Source: Actinomycetes bacterium
GTDB lineage: Bacteria > Actinomycetota > Coriobacteriia > WRKU01 > WQUG01
Direction: 5' to 3'
Length of the DNA stretch: 5,667 bases
Assembly: GCA_031268615.1 (NCBI GenBank)
Contig: JAIRWZ010000134.1
Span: forward strand, 1 to 5,667
In this document: positions 1 to 5,667 of the stretch, in pieces
Position numbering within the stretch: position 1 is the first letter of the stretch
Layout of the letters: each line of letters begins with the position of its first letter
Notes under the pieces: model-generated
What the model saw: the letters and a program-made list of their open reading frames with translations, nothing else
The model's database searches: none
What the model was told of the DNA's origin: nothing
Position numbers and translations under genes: made by a program

Positions 1-2
1 TG

Positions 3-56
3 GTTACGACCGTGATACTGATAACAATCGGTGTAGTGTTGGGCCTGGCGGGTGCG
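3..56 (+). other. Signal peptide, hydrophobic core and cleavage site (N-terminus missing)
   Basis: The first codons in the window encode an uninterrupted run of Val, Ile, Leu, Gly and Ala, then Ala-Gly-Ala followed by Asp-Asp-Lys. This is the h-region and an A-x-A type signal peptidase I site, with cleavage likely after A15 (codon 54-56). The basic n-region and initiation codon are outside the window. Cleavage is inferred from the motif. Confidence 0.75.
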
Positions 57-3000
57 GATGACAAAGTAACGACGGGAACGGCGCATACTGGTTTTCTGGC
101 AAAACAGACCGTTAATGGAGGCTGGACGGGGCTGAAGACTGCCTTTCACAAGGACCAGGATACCAATGTTAGCTATTGTCTGGAACACACAAAAGACTAT
201 GCGAACGGGCAGGCCTATGAGAGCTACGGAGGGCCGGACGCACGGACTAAATCGGGCATTGTCGCTATTTTGCAGCACGGTTATCCTACTGTCGATCCAC
301 CGGGGATAAGCAAAATTCAGGCGCAGTATGCCACACAAAATGCCATCCGGTCCTGGTTGGCAGAACGGGGTCAGTCCCACAGTTATGCTTTCATGAAATT
401 GAGTGAGAAACGCGTGAAGTCATCGGGAGCGAGCTGGGACGCGACCTTTGCATGGTACAAAAAACTGGTAAAGTATGCGCAAGACAACGACCTGTTGAAA
501 CCAACCATAACGATTGTGCAAGAAGGCTCTTGGCGCTGGGTGAATGGGCAGTATGCCACCAAACTACGCGTGAAATGGGCCGATGGACAAAAATACAAAC
601 TAACGGGTCCTGCGGGCTACAATCTGGATACGCTTCTAGGCAGCGATAAAGTGTCGGTGACTAGCAGCAACGACACGATTGATATTCTGGTTCCTGCAAG
701 CGTGATGGGTAAAAAACTGACCTTCACGGCACAATTATACGATACCCGGGCGGCGGCGAGTTTCCACTGGTGGAAACCTGCAAAGGACACGGCGAAGCAG
801 AAAGTAGTAACCGTGAAACTTGTGGATCGCGAGGCTAAGGTCGATACGGTGACCTGTCTGCCTCCGAGCGCTTCGGTGCGCGTGGTAAAAACTGACGCGA
901 CAAATGGCTTGCCGTTGGCGGGCGCGGTGTTTACTTTGCGTGACAGCGCCGGCAAAGTCTGGACTATGCCTGCCACCAACAACGCCGGAATCAGCGCACT
1001 GAGTGGGCTGCCCTGGGGTAGTTATGTCTTGCGTGAAACTAAGGCTCCTCTCTATTTTCTCACCGCTCCTGACCGGACTTTGACCTTAACGGGTGCAGTA
1101 GAGACGAAAGTAGCCGATTGGCCCGCGCCATCCCGCTGCCGTCTGCGCAAAGTGGACAGCGAGACGGGAGAACCTCTGTCCGGCGCTCAGTTCCGCCTGA
1201 CCAAGGGGTCGGTAACGGGGGGAACGGTGGAAAGCGGATTGGATGGCTGGACCCCTTGGCTGAACACCACGGCGGGTGAAGGCTACTATCTGCAGGAGAT
1301 ACGGGTACCTTCTGGCTATAAGGGTGACGGCAAAAAGATAGCAATGACCTTGCAAGTCGGTGACAATCAAACCGTTGTAAAGAACACGCCAGCAACGGGC
1401 TTGCGACTGCTGAAGGTGGACGCTGACGACGAAGATATCGGTTTAGGCGGGGCCCTGTTCAGCTTTGAACGCATGGACCCTGGGCACGTGAATCTGGATT
1501 TGGACTATGCTGAGATGTACGTGGGGCAAGAACAATCGGTCGCTTTGGATTTTGTGAATCTGCCTTCGCGTGAAGTAACTTTGACTTCCTCGGATGAAAC
1601 GATAGTGCGGGTAGGCGAAGACTATCGTCTGGAAGCACTGTCGGCGGGAGAGACGACCTTGACGGTCGTTTCCCCCTATGACCGCGAGGGGCAGCGCGCG
1701 CGCATTGAGCTTGCCCTCAGTGTCGTGCAGACAGACACCAGCAGTCGTGTTGAGACCAGTGTAGCCACTACCAGTACCCTTGCCAGCGATACCGTGCTGC
1801 CTGACGTGGAGACAACCAGTACGGTGACCACGATAACCATTCCGTTTGTCTGGCCGGAAAGCCCTCTTTCCGCGTCCTGTGAAACCACGCGTTTTGTGCC
1901 CTTAGAGGAACTGACGACTGACCATAATGGCTATGCGTATGCGGCTCACAGCTATCCGCCGGGTCTGAACTATGTCCTGTGTGAGGTGCGCGCTCCCGCG
2001 GGGTACTTGCGCGAACCAGCGCCGATACCGGTGACCCTCATCGAAGGAGAGGTGACTGAGGTCATGGCGCACAATAAGCGTCTGCCGTATATTGACCTGG
2101 TCAAAGAGGACCTTGACACAGGCCGCGGCCTGGACCGTACCGATTTTGCGCTGTATTGGGACGCCTCCAGTGAAGAAGCGACCGAAGCTGTTTGGCAGCT
2201 CATCGCGAAGGGAACGACCGATACAGAAGGGAGATTGAGCTTTGAGCTACCCACCTACGGCGACTATAAAGTAGTCGAAACTGCGCCTCACCCTGATTAT
2301 GCGAGCAGCATAGCCAGTGGCCAGGAAGGGGAACAATACTTCACACTGGTTCCTGACGGTCCGGCGCCGCGTATCATGGTGTTTCGCAATAAACGTCTGT
2401 TTACGGCCGTTGAAGTTGACAAGCAAACAATTGCTGTGACGTCAGCCGCGTATCGCTCGCTGCCCGGTCAGGCAGATATTGACAACACCGCAGCAGGTTG
2501 TGCGGAGCAGTATCGCTACGACGTGGATTATCGGTCACTTTCCAACACCTGGGCGGATGAATTGGTGGTTGACGACCCGCTGGAAGCGGTAGACGCCAAT
2601 CAGATTCGCGTTGCGGAAGTCTGGACGCCGATTGTCTGGGGAGATGCGGACGGTCACTTCAACTTGTGGTATCAAACGAATGAGACTTCTGCGACCGTCA
2701 ATTACAGTGCGCTGAAAGCTGCTGACGGTGATGTGGACAATCCAGCAAATCCGCTACGCTTGCAACGATTTCCCAATACCGGCTGGAAGCTCTGGGCAGC
2801 TGATATTGGCGCGCGCGAACGTCGTCACTTACGGGTCGCTGATTTAGAGTTGACGGAGGGCGAGTACCTTAGCGCCATCCGTCTGGAACACGGACGCGTT
2901 GAGCGGGGTTTCACGACCCGCAATAGTGGCCTCTGGACACCGACAGAAGGAGACTATACCTTCAGCGCCGATGCACTGGCAGCAACAAAACTGCAACCAC

Positions 3001-3425
3001 TCAGTTATCTGGTGTGTTGCCCGAACTATCTGTCACAAACCACCACCGTCACGCCGACTTGGTCAGACAGCGAAGAAGCGAGTACGTCCATCCTTGCAAC
3101 CTTATCGCTTGAAGACACGGAAACGGTCATTGCAAGCACCGTTAGCGCACATATTACCCGCAACATTGACTTGTATGATGACGCGGTTGACGACGTGGAA
3201 ACTCGCGTGGTCAGCAGTTTTGCGTACCAACCAGAGCTGCCAACGCCGCCGCAGTCGGTACTGTACGCGGGAGATCGACTGGACGATGCGAACAGGGAGG
3301 AGCCTTCGGTTCATGAAGCGCCTCTGGATATGTTGAGGACCGGGGATGCGACCAGCTATCTTGCCTTTGTTATTGCGGCGTTACTCGCCGCTGTTACAAT
3401 TAGCATATGGAAGAAGTTCAGGTAA
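3..3425 (+). CDS. Cell-wall-anchored thioester/SpaA-type adhesin, 5' partial
   Basis: Large surface protein, probably an adhesin that bonds covalently to a host or surface ligand. The frame is open to the window edge. The GTG at 12 is an unlikely start, because it opens inside a hydrophobic signal core with no basic n-region, so the true start lies upstream. Order (residue 1 = codon at 12): signal core 1-15; thioester domain ~22-150; Ig-like stalk ~160-285; SpaA/Cna-B domains at ~287-372, 374-461, 463-690 and 692-795; C-terminal domain ~797-1070; anchor 1107-1137. Each SpaA domain shows the Lys, Glu and Asn/Asp of an intramolecular isopeptide bond: K293/E342/D369, K380/E429/N458, K468/E658/N688, K698/E756/N793. 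The third is interrupted by a Big2-like domain. Eight cysteines is many for such a protein. The 3' end overlaps trmFO by 19 bp in another frame. Function is inferred from domain architecture; the ligand is unknown. Confidence 0.9.
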   Translation, partial: VTTVILITIGVVLGLAGADDKVTTGTAHTGFLAKQTVNGGWTGLKTAFHKDQDTNVSYCLEHTKDYANGQAYESYGGPDARTKSGIVAILQHGYPTVDPPGISKIQAQYATQNAIRSWLAERGQSHSYAFMKLSEKRVKSSGASWDATFAWYKKLVKYAQDNDLLKPTITIVQEGSWRWVNGQYATKLRVKWADGQKYKLTGPAGYNLDTLLGSDKVSVTSSNDTIDILVPASVMGKKLTFTAQLYDTRAAASFHWWKPAKDTAKQKVVTVKLVDREAKVDTVTCLPPSASVRVVKTDATNGLPLAGAVFTLRDSAGKVWTMPATNNAGISALSGLPWGSYVLRETKAPLYFLTAPDRTLTLTGAVETKVADWPAPSRCRLRKVDSETGEPLSGAQFRLTKGSVTGGTVESGLDGWTPWLNTTAGEGYYLQEIRVPSGYKGDGKKIAMTLQVGDNQTVVKNTPATGLRLLKVDADDEDIGLGGALFSFERMDPGHVNLDLDYAEMYVGQEQSVALDFVNLPSREVTLTSSDETIVRVGEDYRLEALSAGETTLTVVSPYDREGQRARIELALSVVQTDTSSRVETSVATTSTLASDTVLPDVETTSTVTTITIPFVWPESPLSASCETTRFVPLEELTTDHNGYAYAAHSYPPGLNYVLCEVRAPAGYLREPAPIPVTLIEGEVTEVMAHNKRLPYIDLVKEDLDTGRGLDRTDFALYWDASSEEATEAVWQLIAKGTTDTEGRLSFELPTYGDYKVVETAPHPDYASSIASGQEGEQYFTLVPDGPAPRIMVFRNKRLFTAVEVDKQTIAVTSAAYRSLPGQADIDNTAAGCAEQYRYDVDYRSLSNTWADELVVDDPLEAVDANQIRVAEVWTPIVWGDADGHFNLWYQTNETSATVNYSALKAADGDVDNPANPLRLQRFPNTGWKLWAADIGARERRHLRVADLELTEGEYLSAIRLEHGRVERGFTTRNSGLWTPTEGDYTFSADALAATKLQPLSYLVCCPNYLSQTTTVTPTWSDSEEASTSILATLSLEDTETVIASTVSAHITRNIDLYDDAVDDVETRVVSSFAYQPELPTPPQSVLYAGDRLDDANREEPSVHEAPLDMLRTGDATSYLAFVIAALLAAVTISIWKKFR
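75..470 (+). other. Cys-Gln thioester adhesion domain (TQXA / TED type)
   Basis: C56, in the context SYCLEH (codon 177-179), and Q109, in YATQNAIRSW (codon 336-338), match the two residues that form an internal thioester in class I thioester domains. The Thr-Gln-x-Ala signature is the one after which the TQXA family is named. In characterised streptococcal homologues such as Cpa and SfbI the bond reacts with a ligand amine and ties the bacterium covalently to it (family knowledge). That this domain is active, and what it binds, is inference. Its position directly after the signal peptide, at the distal tip, is the usual one. Confidence 0.85.
1491..1877 (+). other. Big2-like Ig domain plus Thr/Ser-rich linker inserted in the third SpaA domain
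   Basis: Residues 494-572 have the Big2 (bacterial Ig-like group 2) pattern: an early YVGQ turn, the TLTSSDETIVRVGEDYRLEA core, then the SAGETTLTVVS strand. Residues 573-622 are dominated by Thr, Ser and Val with little charge, like a flexible linker that might be O-glycosylated. On either side are the halves of one SpaA domain: strands up to GALFSFERMD before it, and TTDHNGYAYA then YVLCEVRAPAGY after it. The isopeptide Lys (468) and Glu (658) are 190 residues apart here, against about 50 to 60 in the other three domains. The domain type is assigned from pattern only. Confidence 0.7.
2400..3220 (+). other. C-terminal domain of thioester/SpaA surface proteins, function unknown
   Basis: About 270 residues after the last SpaA domain, starting at FTAVEVDKQT (K804) and running to near F1070. 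Visible features are a SLPGQ turn, a YRYDVDYRS strand, VDDPLEAVDANQIRV, WTPIVWGDADGHFNLWY, TGWKLWA and a FTTRNSG stretch. From memory, closely similar text recurs at this position in many uncharacterised wall-anchored proteins of Coriobacteriia and Clostridia, so it is probably a conserved stalk-base domain. I cannot name a Pfam family for it. It contains C830 and the adjacent pair C1002-C1003. The part after about residue 1005 is more Ser/Thr/Asp-rich and may be a separate small region. Confidence 0.55.
3327..3422 (+). other. C-terminal cell-wall sorting signal with degenerate LPxTG motif
   Basis: The protein ends with MLRTGD (residues 1107-1112), a membrane helix of about 18 residues (1116-1133, rich in Ala, Leu, Ile and Val) and the basic tail KKFR. 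Spacing, helix and tail match a sortase substrate, but the Leu-Pro of LPxTG is replaced by Met-Leu, leaving only x-T-G-D. Either a sortase with relaxed or different specificity acts here, or the protein stays membrane-anchored. No sortase gene is in the window. Confidence 0.7.
3373..3400 (+). promoter_or_regulatory. Putative extended -10 promoter for trmFO, inside the adhesin gene
   Basis: TGTTACAAT at 3392-3400 matches the extended -10 consensus TGnTATAAT at all but one position. A weak -35 candidate, TTGCGG, lies at 3373-3378 with a 16-bp spacer. The -10 ends 6 bp before the trmFO ATG, so transcription would begin at or next to the start codon and give a leaderless or nearly leaderless mRNA. 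The bases also encode the adhesin's membrane segment, so chance resemblance is possible. Confidence 0.4.
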
Positions 3426-4723
3426 TAGGCGCAGGGCTTGCTGGCAGTGAGGCTGCCTGGCAATTGGCGAAGCAGGGCCTGCGCGTACGACTATGGGAAA
3501 TGAGGCCGGGGACCACGACTCCGGCCCATTCCACGGGTTGTGCGGCAGAACTGGTCTGTTCCAATTCACTCAAAAGCGACAATCCAGACAGCGCGGCCGG
3601 TTTGCTGAAACGAGAGCTGGAAATGCTGGATAGTCTGATACTGCGCTGCGCGCGCGCCAACACGGTACCGGCGGGCACAGCCTTGGCAGTAGACCGTGAC
3701 GCGTTTGCCGCTTCGGTTACGCACGCCTTAGAGACACAGATCAATATCACGTTCGTACACGAAGAGCGTACCGTTCTGGACCCGTGTGCATGGACGGTGG
3801 TGGCTGCTGGTCCACTGGCTTCTCCCGCATTGGCCGAAGTTTTGACACAGCTGGTGGGCTGCGAGTATCTATCCTTCTATGATGCCGCCGCTCCTATCGT
3901 TGCGGCAGATAGTTTAGATAACTTTCGCGTGTTTGCGGCGTCCCGATATGGCAAGGGTGGCGAAGGCGACTATCTGAATTGTGCGATGAACGAACAGGAA
4001 TACGCAACCTTTTACCAAGCGCTGATTGCTGCCAAACGCGTTATACCAAAAAACTTTGAACGCCGGGAACTGTTTACTGCCTGCCAGCCCATTGAGGAAA
4101 TTGCGCGCAAGGGTTTTGACACGTTGCGTTTTGGCGCGCTGAAGCCGGTGGGCGTTGACGACCCGCGGACAGGCCGATATCCCTATGCCTTAGTACAGCT
4201 ACGAGCCGAAAATACTGCGCGCGACCTCTATAATCTGGTCGGTTTTCAAACTAACCTGACTTTCAGTGAACAGCGTCGGGTCTTCTCTCTCATTCCGGGA
4301 CTGGAACGGGCAGAATTCCTGCGCTATGGCGTCATGCACCGCAATACCTTTGTTGACGCTCCGCGTGTTCTGAACCCCGACCTCTCGCTGAAAACTGCAC
4401 CCCGCCTGTTTTTGGCCGGGCAGATTACCGGAACTGAAGGCTATCTGGAAGCTGCGGCTTCCGGGCTGATCGCCGCGCGAAACATAGCGGCCCGACTGCG
4501 CCGTCAGGAGCCATCGCTTCTGCCTCCCACGACAGCGCTTGGCGCCTTGTTGTCTTACGCCACCGACCCAACCACGGTTGAGTATCAACCTATGCACGTC
4601 AATTTTGGTCTCATGCCGCCCCTGCATCCACCCGTGCGCAACAAACGAAATCGGTATCAGGCCTACGCACAGCGCGCTCTGCGTGATTTGAGTGATTGGT
4701 TGGAAATATCCCATGAGCGATAA
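3407..4723 (+). CDS. trmFO: TrmFO, folate/FAD-dependent tRNA (uracil-54-C5)-methyltransferase
   Basis: Makes 5-methyluridine at position 54 in the T loop of tRNA, using methylene-tetrahydrofolate as carbon donor and FADH2 as reductant; cytoplasmic. The 438-residue product has the usual family length. Visible features: the N-terminal FAD-binding GAGLAGSEAA (8-17); EMRP (31-34); AELVCSNSLKS with C51; VPAGTALAVDRD; FYDAAAPIV; the ACQPIE segment with C226, matching the catalytic cysteine region of the Bacillus subtilis enzyme; FGALKPVG; VGFQT; YGVMHRNTF; GQITGTEGY (338-346); and a final NFGLMPPL. The start is secure: a TAG at 3401-3403 closes the frame upstream and only CAT lies between. No Shine-Dalgarno is visible. 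It overlaps the adhesin by 19 bp and xerC by 11 bp. MnmG (GidA) is related but much longer and lacks these motifs. Confidence 0.97.
   Translation: MEEVQVIGAGLAGSEAAWQLAKQGLRVRLWEMRPGTTTPAHSTGCAAELVCSNSLKSDNPDSAAGLLKRELEMLDSLILRCARANTVPAGTALAVDRDAFAASVTHALETQINITFVHEERTVLDPCAWTVVAAGPLASPALAEVLTQLVGCEYLSFYDAAAPIVAADSLDNFRVFAASRYGKGGEGDYLNCAMNEQEYATFYQALIAAKRVIPKNFERRELFTACQPIEEIARKGFDTLRFGALKPVGVDDPRTGRYPYALVQLRAENTARDLYNLVGFQTNLTFSEQRRVFSLIPGLERAEFLRYGVMHRNTFVDAPRVLNPDLSLKTAPRLFLAGQITGTEGYLEAAASGLIAARNIAARLRRQEPSLLPPTTALGALLSYATDPTTVEYQPMHVNFGLMPPLHPPVRNKRNRYQAYAQRALRDLSDWLEISHER
4702..4705 (+). promoter_or_regulatory. Weak ribosome binding site for xerC
   Basis: GGAA lies 7 nt before the ATG at 4713, within the trmFO coding region. 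It is only a short match to AGGAGG. Because the xerC start lies 8 bp before the trmFO stop, translation is probably helped by coupling to trmFO. Confidence 0.35.
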
Positions 4724-5667
4724 GACGAGCGATACGACAAGCGATACGACAAACGAGCCAACCGAACAAACGACTGATTCGGCAAGTAAAAAGCCGGATT
4801 TCTACGAGCAATTTATCACGTATCTACGCGATGTGCGCAACCTGAGCGAGCATACACTGCGCGCCTACGCGACTGACCTTGCGCTCTTCAGACTTTGGGT
4901 AGAACGCAAACAGTTTGACCCGCTGACGATTAACTTCAAAAATCTTCGTCACTATTTGGCAGAGATGAACGCAATTCATGCGGCTCGCTCTACCATAGCC
5001 CGCAGACTGGCTTCTCTGCGCTCATTCTATGCCTGGATGGTTGAAACGAATCGAGTGGAGAAGAATCCCGCGCAGTTGCTGGTAACCCCCGGACGCCCCC
5101 GCCGTTTGCCCAAGGCGCTCCGTCCGGCTGATACGGAAGCTCTGCTCGCAACCCCTGACGTGGCTACGCCGACTGGTGCGCGCGACGCAGCGTTGTTGGA
5201 ATTTTTATACGCCAGTGGGGGACGCGTTTCCGAAGTCGTCACGCTGACTATTGCTGACCTTGATTTTGACCAAGGCATGGCGCTTGTTCATGGGAAAGGG
5301 GCAAAGGACCGTCTCATTCCGCTCCATACCTTGGCGATTGACGCGCTCAAGCAGTATCTCAACTACGCACGACCCCGTCTCAAACCACAGCCCAGTGAGG
5401 CGGCTGTTTTTCTTTCGACGCGCGGTCACCCCTTATCGACCGACGCAATCCGCCGCATTGTTGCGGCGGTGGCACGCGCCGCCGGTCTTTCCGTTCATGT
5501 TACTCCTCACATGCTGCGCCATAGCTTTGCGACCGACCTGCTGAACGAAGGCGCTGACCTGCGCAGCGTCCAGGAGCTTTTGGGTCATGCCAATCTTTCT
5601 ACCACACAAATCTATACACAGGTCTCAATCCGGCGCCTGAAAGACAGCCACCATCAGGCACACCCTC
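4713..5667 (+). CDS. xerC: XerC-type tyrosine recombinase, 3' partial
   Basis: Site-specific recombinase that, usually with XerD, resolves chromosome dimers at dif. The 318 codons in the window cover almost the whole protein. Residues 30-120 form the SAM-like core-binding domain (FYEQFITYLRDVRNLSEHTLRAYATDL). The catalytic domain follows, with every active-site residue: R171 in SGGRVSE, K195 in HGKGAKDR, H266 and R269 in HMLRHSFAT, H292 in LGHANLS, and nucleophile Y301 in IYTQV. The last visible residues resemble the usual XerC ending, so the stop should be only a few codons away. Naming it XerC rather than XerD rests mainly on its place after trmFO, where Bacillota carry xerC (codV). ATG 4713 is preferred; a GTG at 4692 is the only other in-frame start after a TGA at 4689-4691. 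Residues 2-29 are an atypical hydrophilic extension. Confidence 0.93.
   Translation, partial: MSDKTSDTTSDTTNEPTEQTTDSASKKPDFYEQFITYLRDVRNLSEHTLRAYATDLALFRLWVERKQFDPLTINFKNLRHYLAEMNAIHAARSTIARRLASLRSFYAWMVETNRVEKNPAQLLVTPGRPRRLPKALRPADTEALLATPDVATPTGARDAALLEFLYASGGRVSEVVTLTIADLDFDQGMALVHGKGAKDRLIPLHTLAIDALKQYLNYARPRLKPQPSEAAVFLSTRGHPLSTDAIRRIVAAVARAAGLSVHVTPHMLRHSFATDLLNEGADLRSVQELLGHANLSTTQIYTQVSIRRLKDSHHQAHP
4716..4751 (+). repeat. Three tandem 12-bp units at the start of xerC
   Basis: Units at 4716-4727, 4728-4739 and 4740-4751. The second and third are identical (AGCGATACGACA) and the first differs at two positions (AGCGATAAGACG). They encode SDKT, SDTT, SDTT right after the start Met. 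The first unit also contains the trmFO stop codon (4721-4723). As a multiple of three, gain or loss of a unit would keep the xerC frame, and a change in the second or third unit would leave trmFO untouched. Confidence 0.85.

Noticed and set aside
12..14. GTG at 12 as the true start of the adhesin.
   Set aside because: The frame is open to the window edge, there is no basic n-region after this codon, and it lies within the hydrophobic core of the signal peptide. The gene must begin upstream.
617..1395. Minus-strand open frames opposite the adhesin, including ones of about 90-120 codons.
   Set aside because: They lie wholly opposite a well-supported coding region, overlap one another in different frames, and their translations show no recognisable domain. 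They look like antisense shadows.
1755..1820. Repeated ACCAGT hexamers in the Thr/Ser-rich stretch of the adhesin.
   Set aside because: Irregular spacing and different sequence between copies. This is repeated Thr-Ser codon use, not a DNA repeat array.
3426..4712. The possibility that the middle gene is MnmG (GidA), which shares the FAD-binding start.
   Set aside because: Length, the CSNSL and CQPIE cysteine motifs and the position before xerC all identify TrmFO; MnmG is about 620 residues.
4199..4714. A 171-codon minus-strand open frame opposite trmFO.
   Set aside because: It is fully covered by the most conserved part of TrmFO, and its translation resembles no family I know. The open frame follows from the codon use of the real gene.
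5450..5469. Perfect 7-bp GC-rich hairpin (CCGCCGC, 6-nt loop, GCGGCGG).
   Set aside because: It lies in the middle of xerC, encodes ordinary family residues (IRRIVAAV), and has no T-run after it. It is unlikely to be a terminator or operator.

Overview
The window holds three same-strand genes packed with no intergenic space: the end of a large wall-anchored surface protein (5' end outside the window), a complete trmFO (tRNA m5U54 methyltransferase), and a xerC-type tyrosine recombinase that runs off the 3' end only a few codons before its expected stop. The genes overlap by 19 bp and 11 bp. There are no RNA genes, insertion sequences, CRISPR arrays or intergenic stretches, and I see no believable gene on the minus strand.

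Organism: trmFO directly followed by xerC is a classic Bacillota arrangement (topA-trmFO-xerC-hslV-hslU-codY). A thioester/SpaA-type surface protein with a C-terminal membrane anchor indicates a single-membrane Gram-positive cell. The DNA looks moderately GC-rich by eye (not counted). A host- or gut-associated anaerobic or lactic Bacillota lineage fits best. Coriobacteriia-like actinobacteria, which from memory carry very similar surface proteins, are not excluded.

Region 1 (1-3425): the surface protein has a signal-peptide core, a Cys-Gln thioester domain (C56/Q109), an Ig-like stalk segment, and four SpaA/Cna-B-type domains with likely Lys-Asn/Asp isopeptide bonds. The third of these is split by an inserted Big2 domain plus a Thr/Ser-rich linker. 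A large C-terminal domain of a kind that recurs in such proteins follows, then a degenerate sortase signal (MLRTGD), a membrane helix and a KKFR tail. It looks like a covalent host-binding adhesin. All residue numbers for it count the codon at 12-14 as 1.

Region 2 (3407-4723): trmFO is well conserved. Its start is fixed by an in-frame stop two codons upstream. It has no Shine-Dalgarno, but an extended -10 element ends 6 bp before the ATG, which suggests its own promoter inside the adhesin gene and a leaderless transcript.

Region 3 (4713-5667): xerC carries all six catalytic residues of the tyrosine recombinases and an unusual Ser/Asp/Thr-rich N-terminal extension built on a 12-bp tandem repeat. 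The last two genes are housekeeping (tRNA modification, chromosome dimer resolution). The adhesin is functionally unrelated and sits where topA is commonly found.
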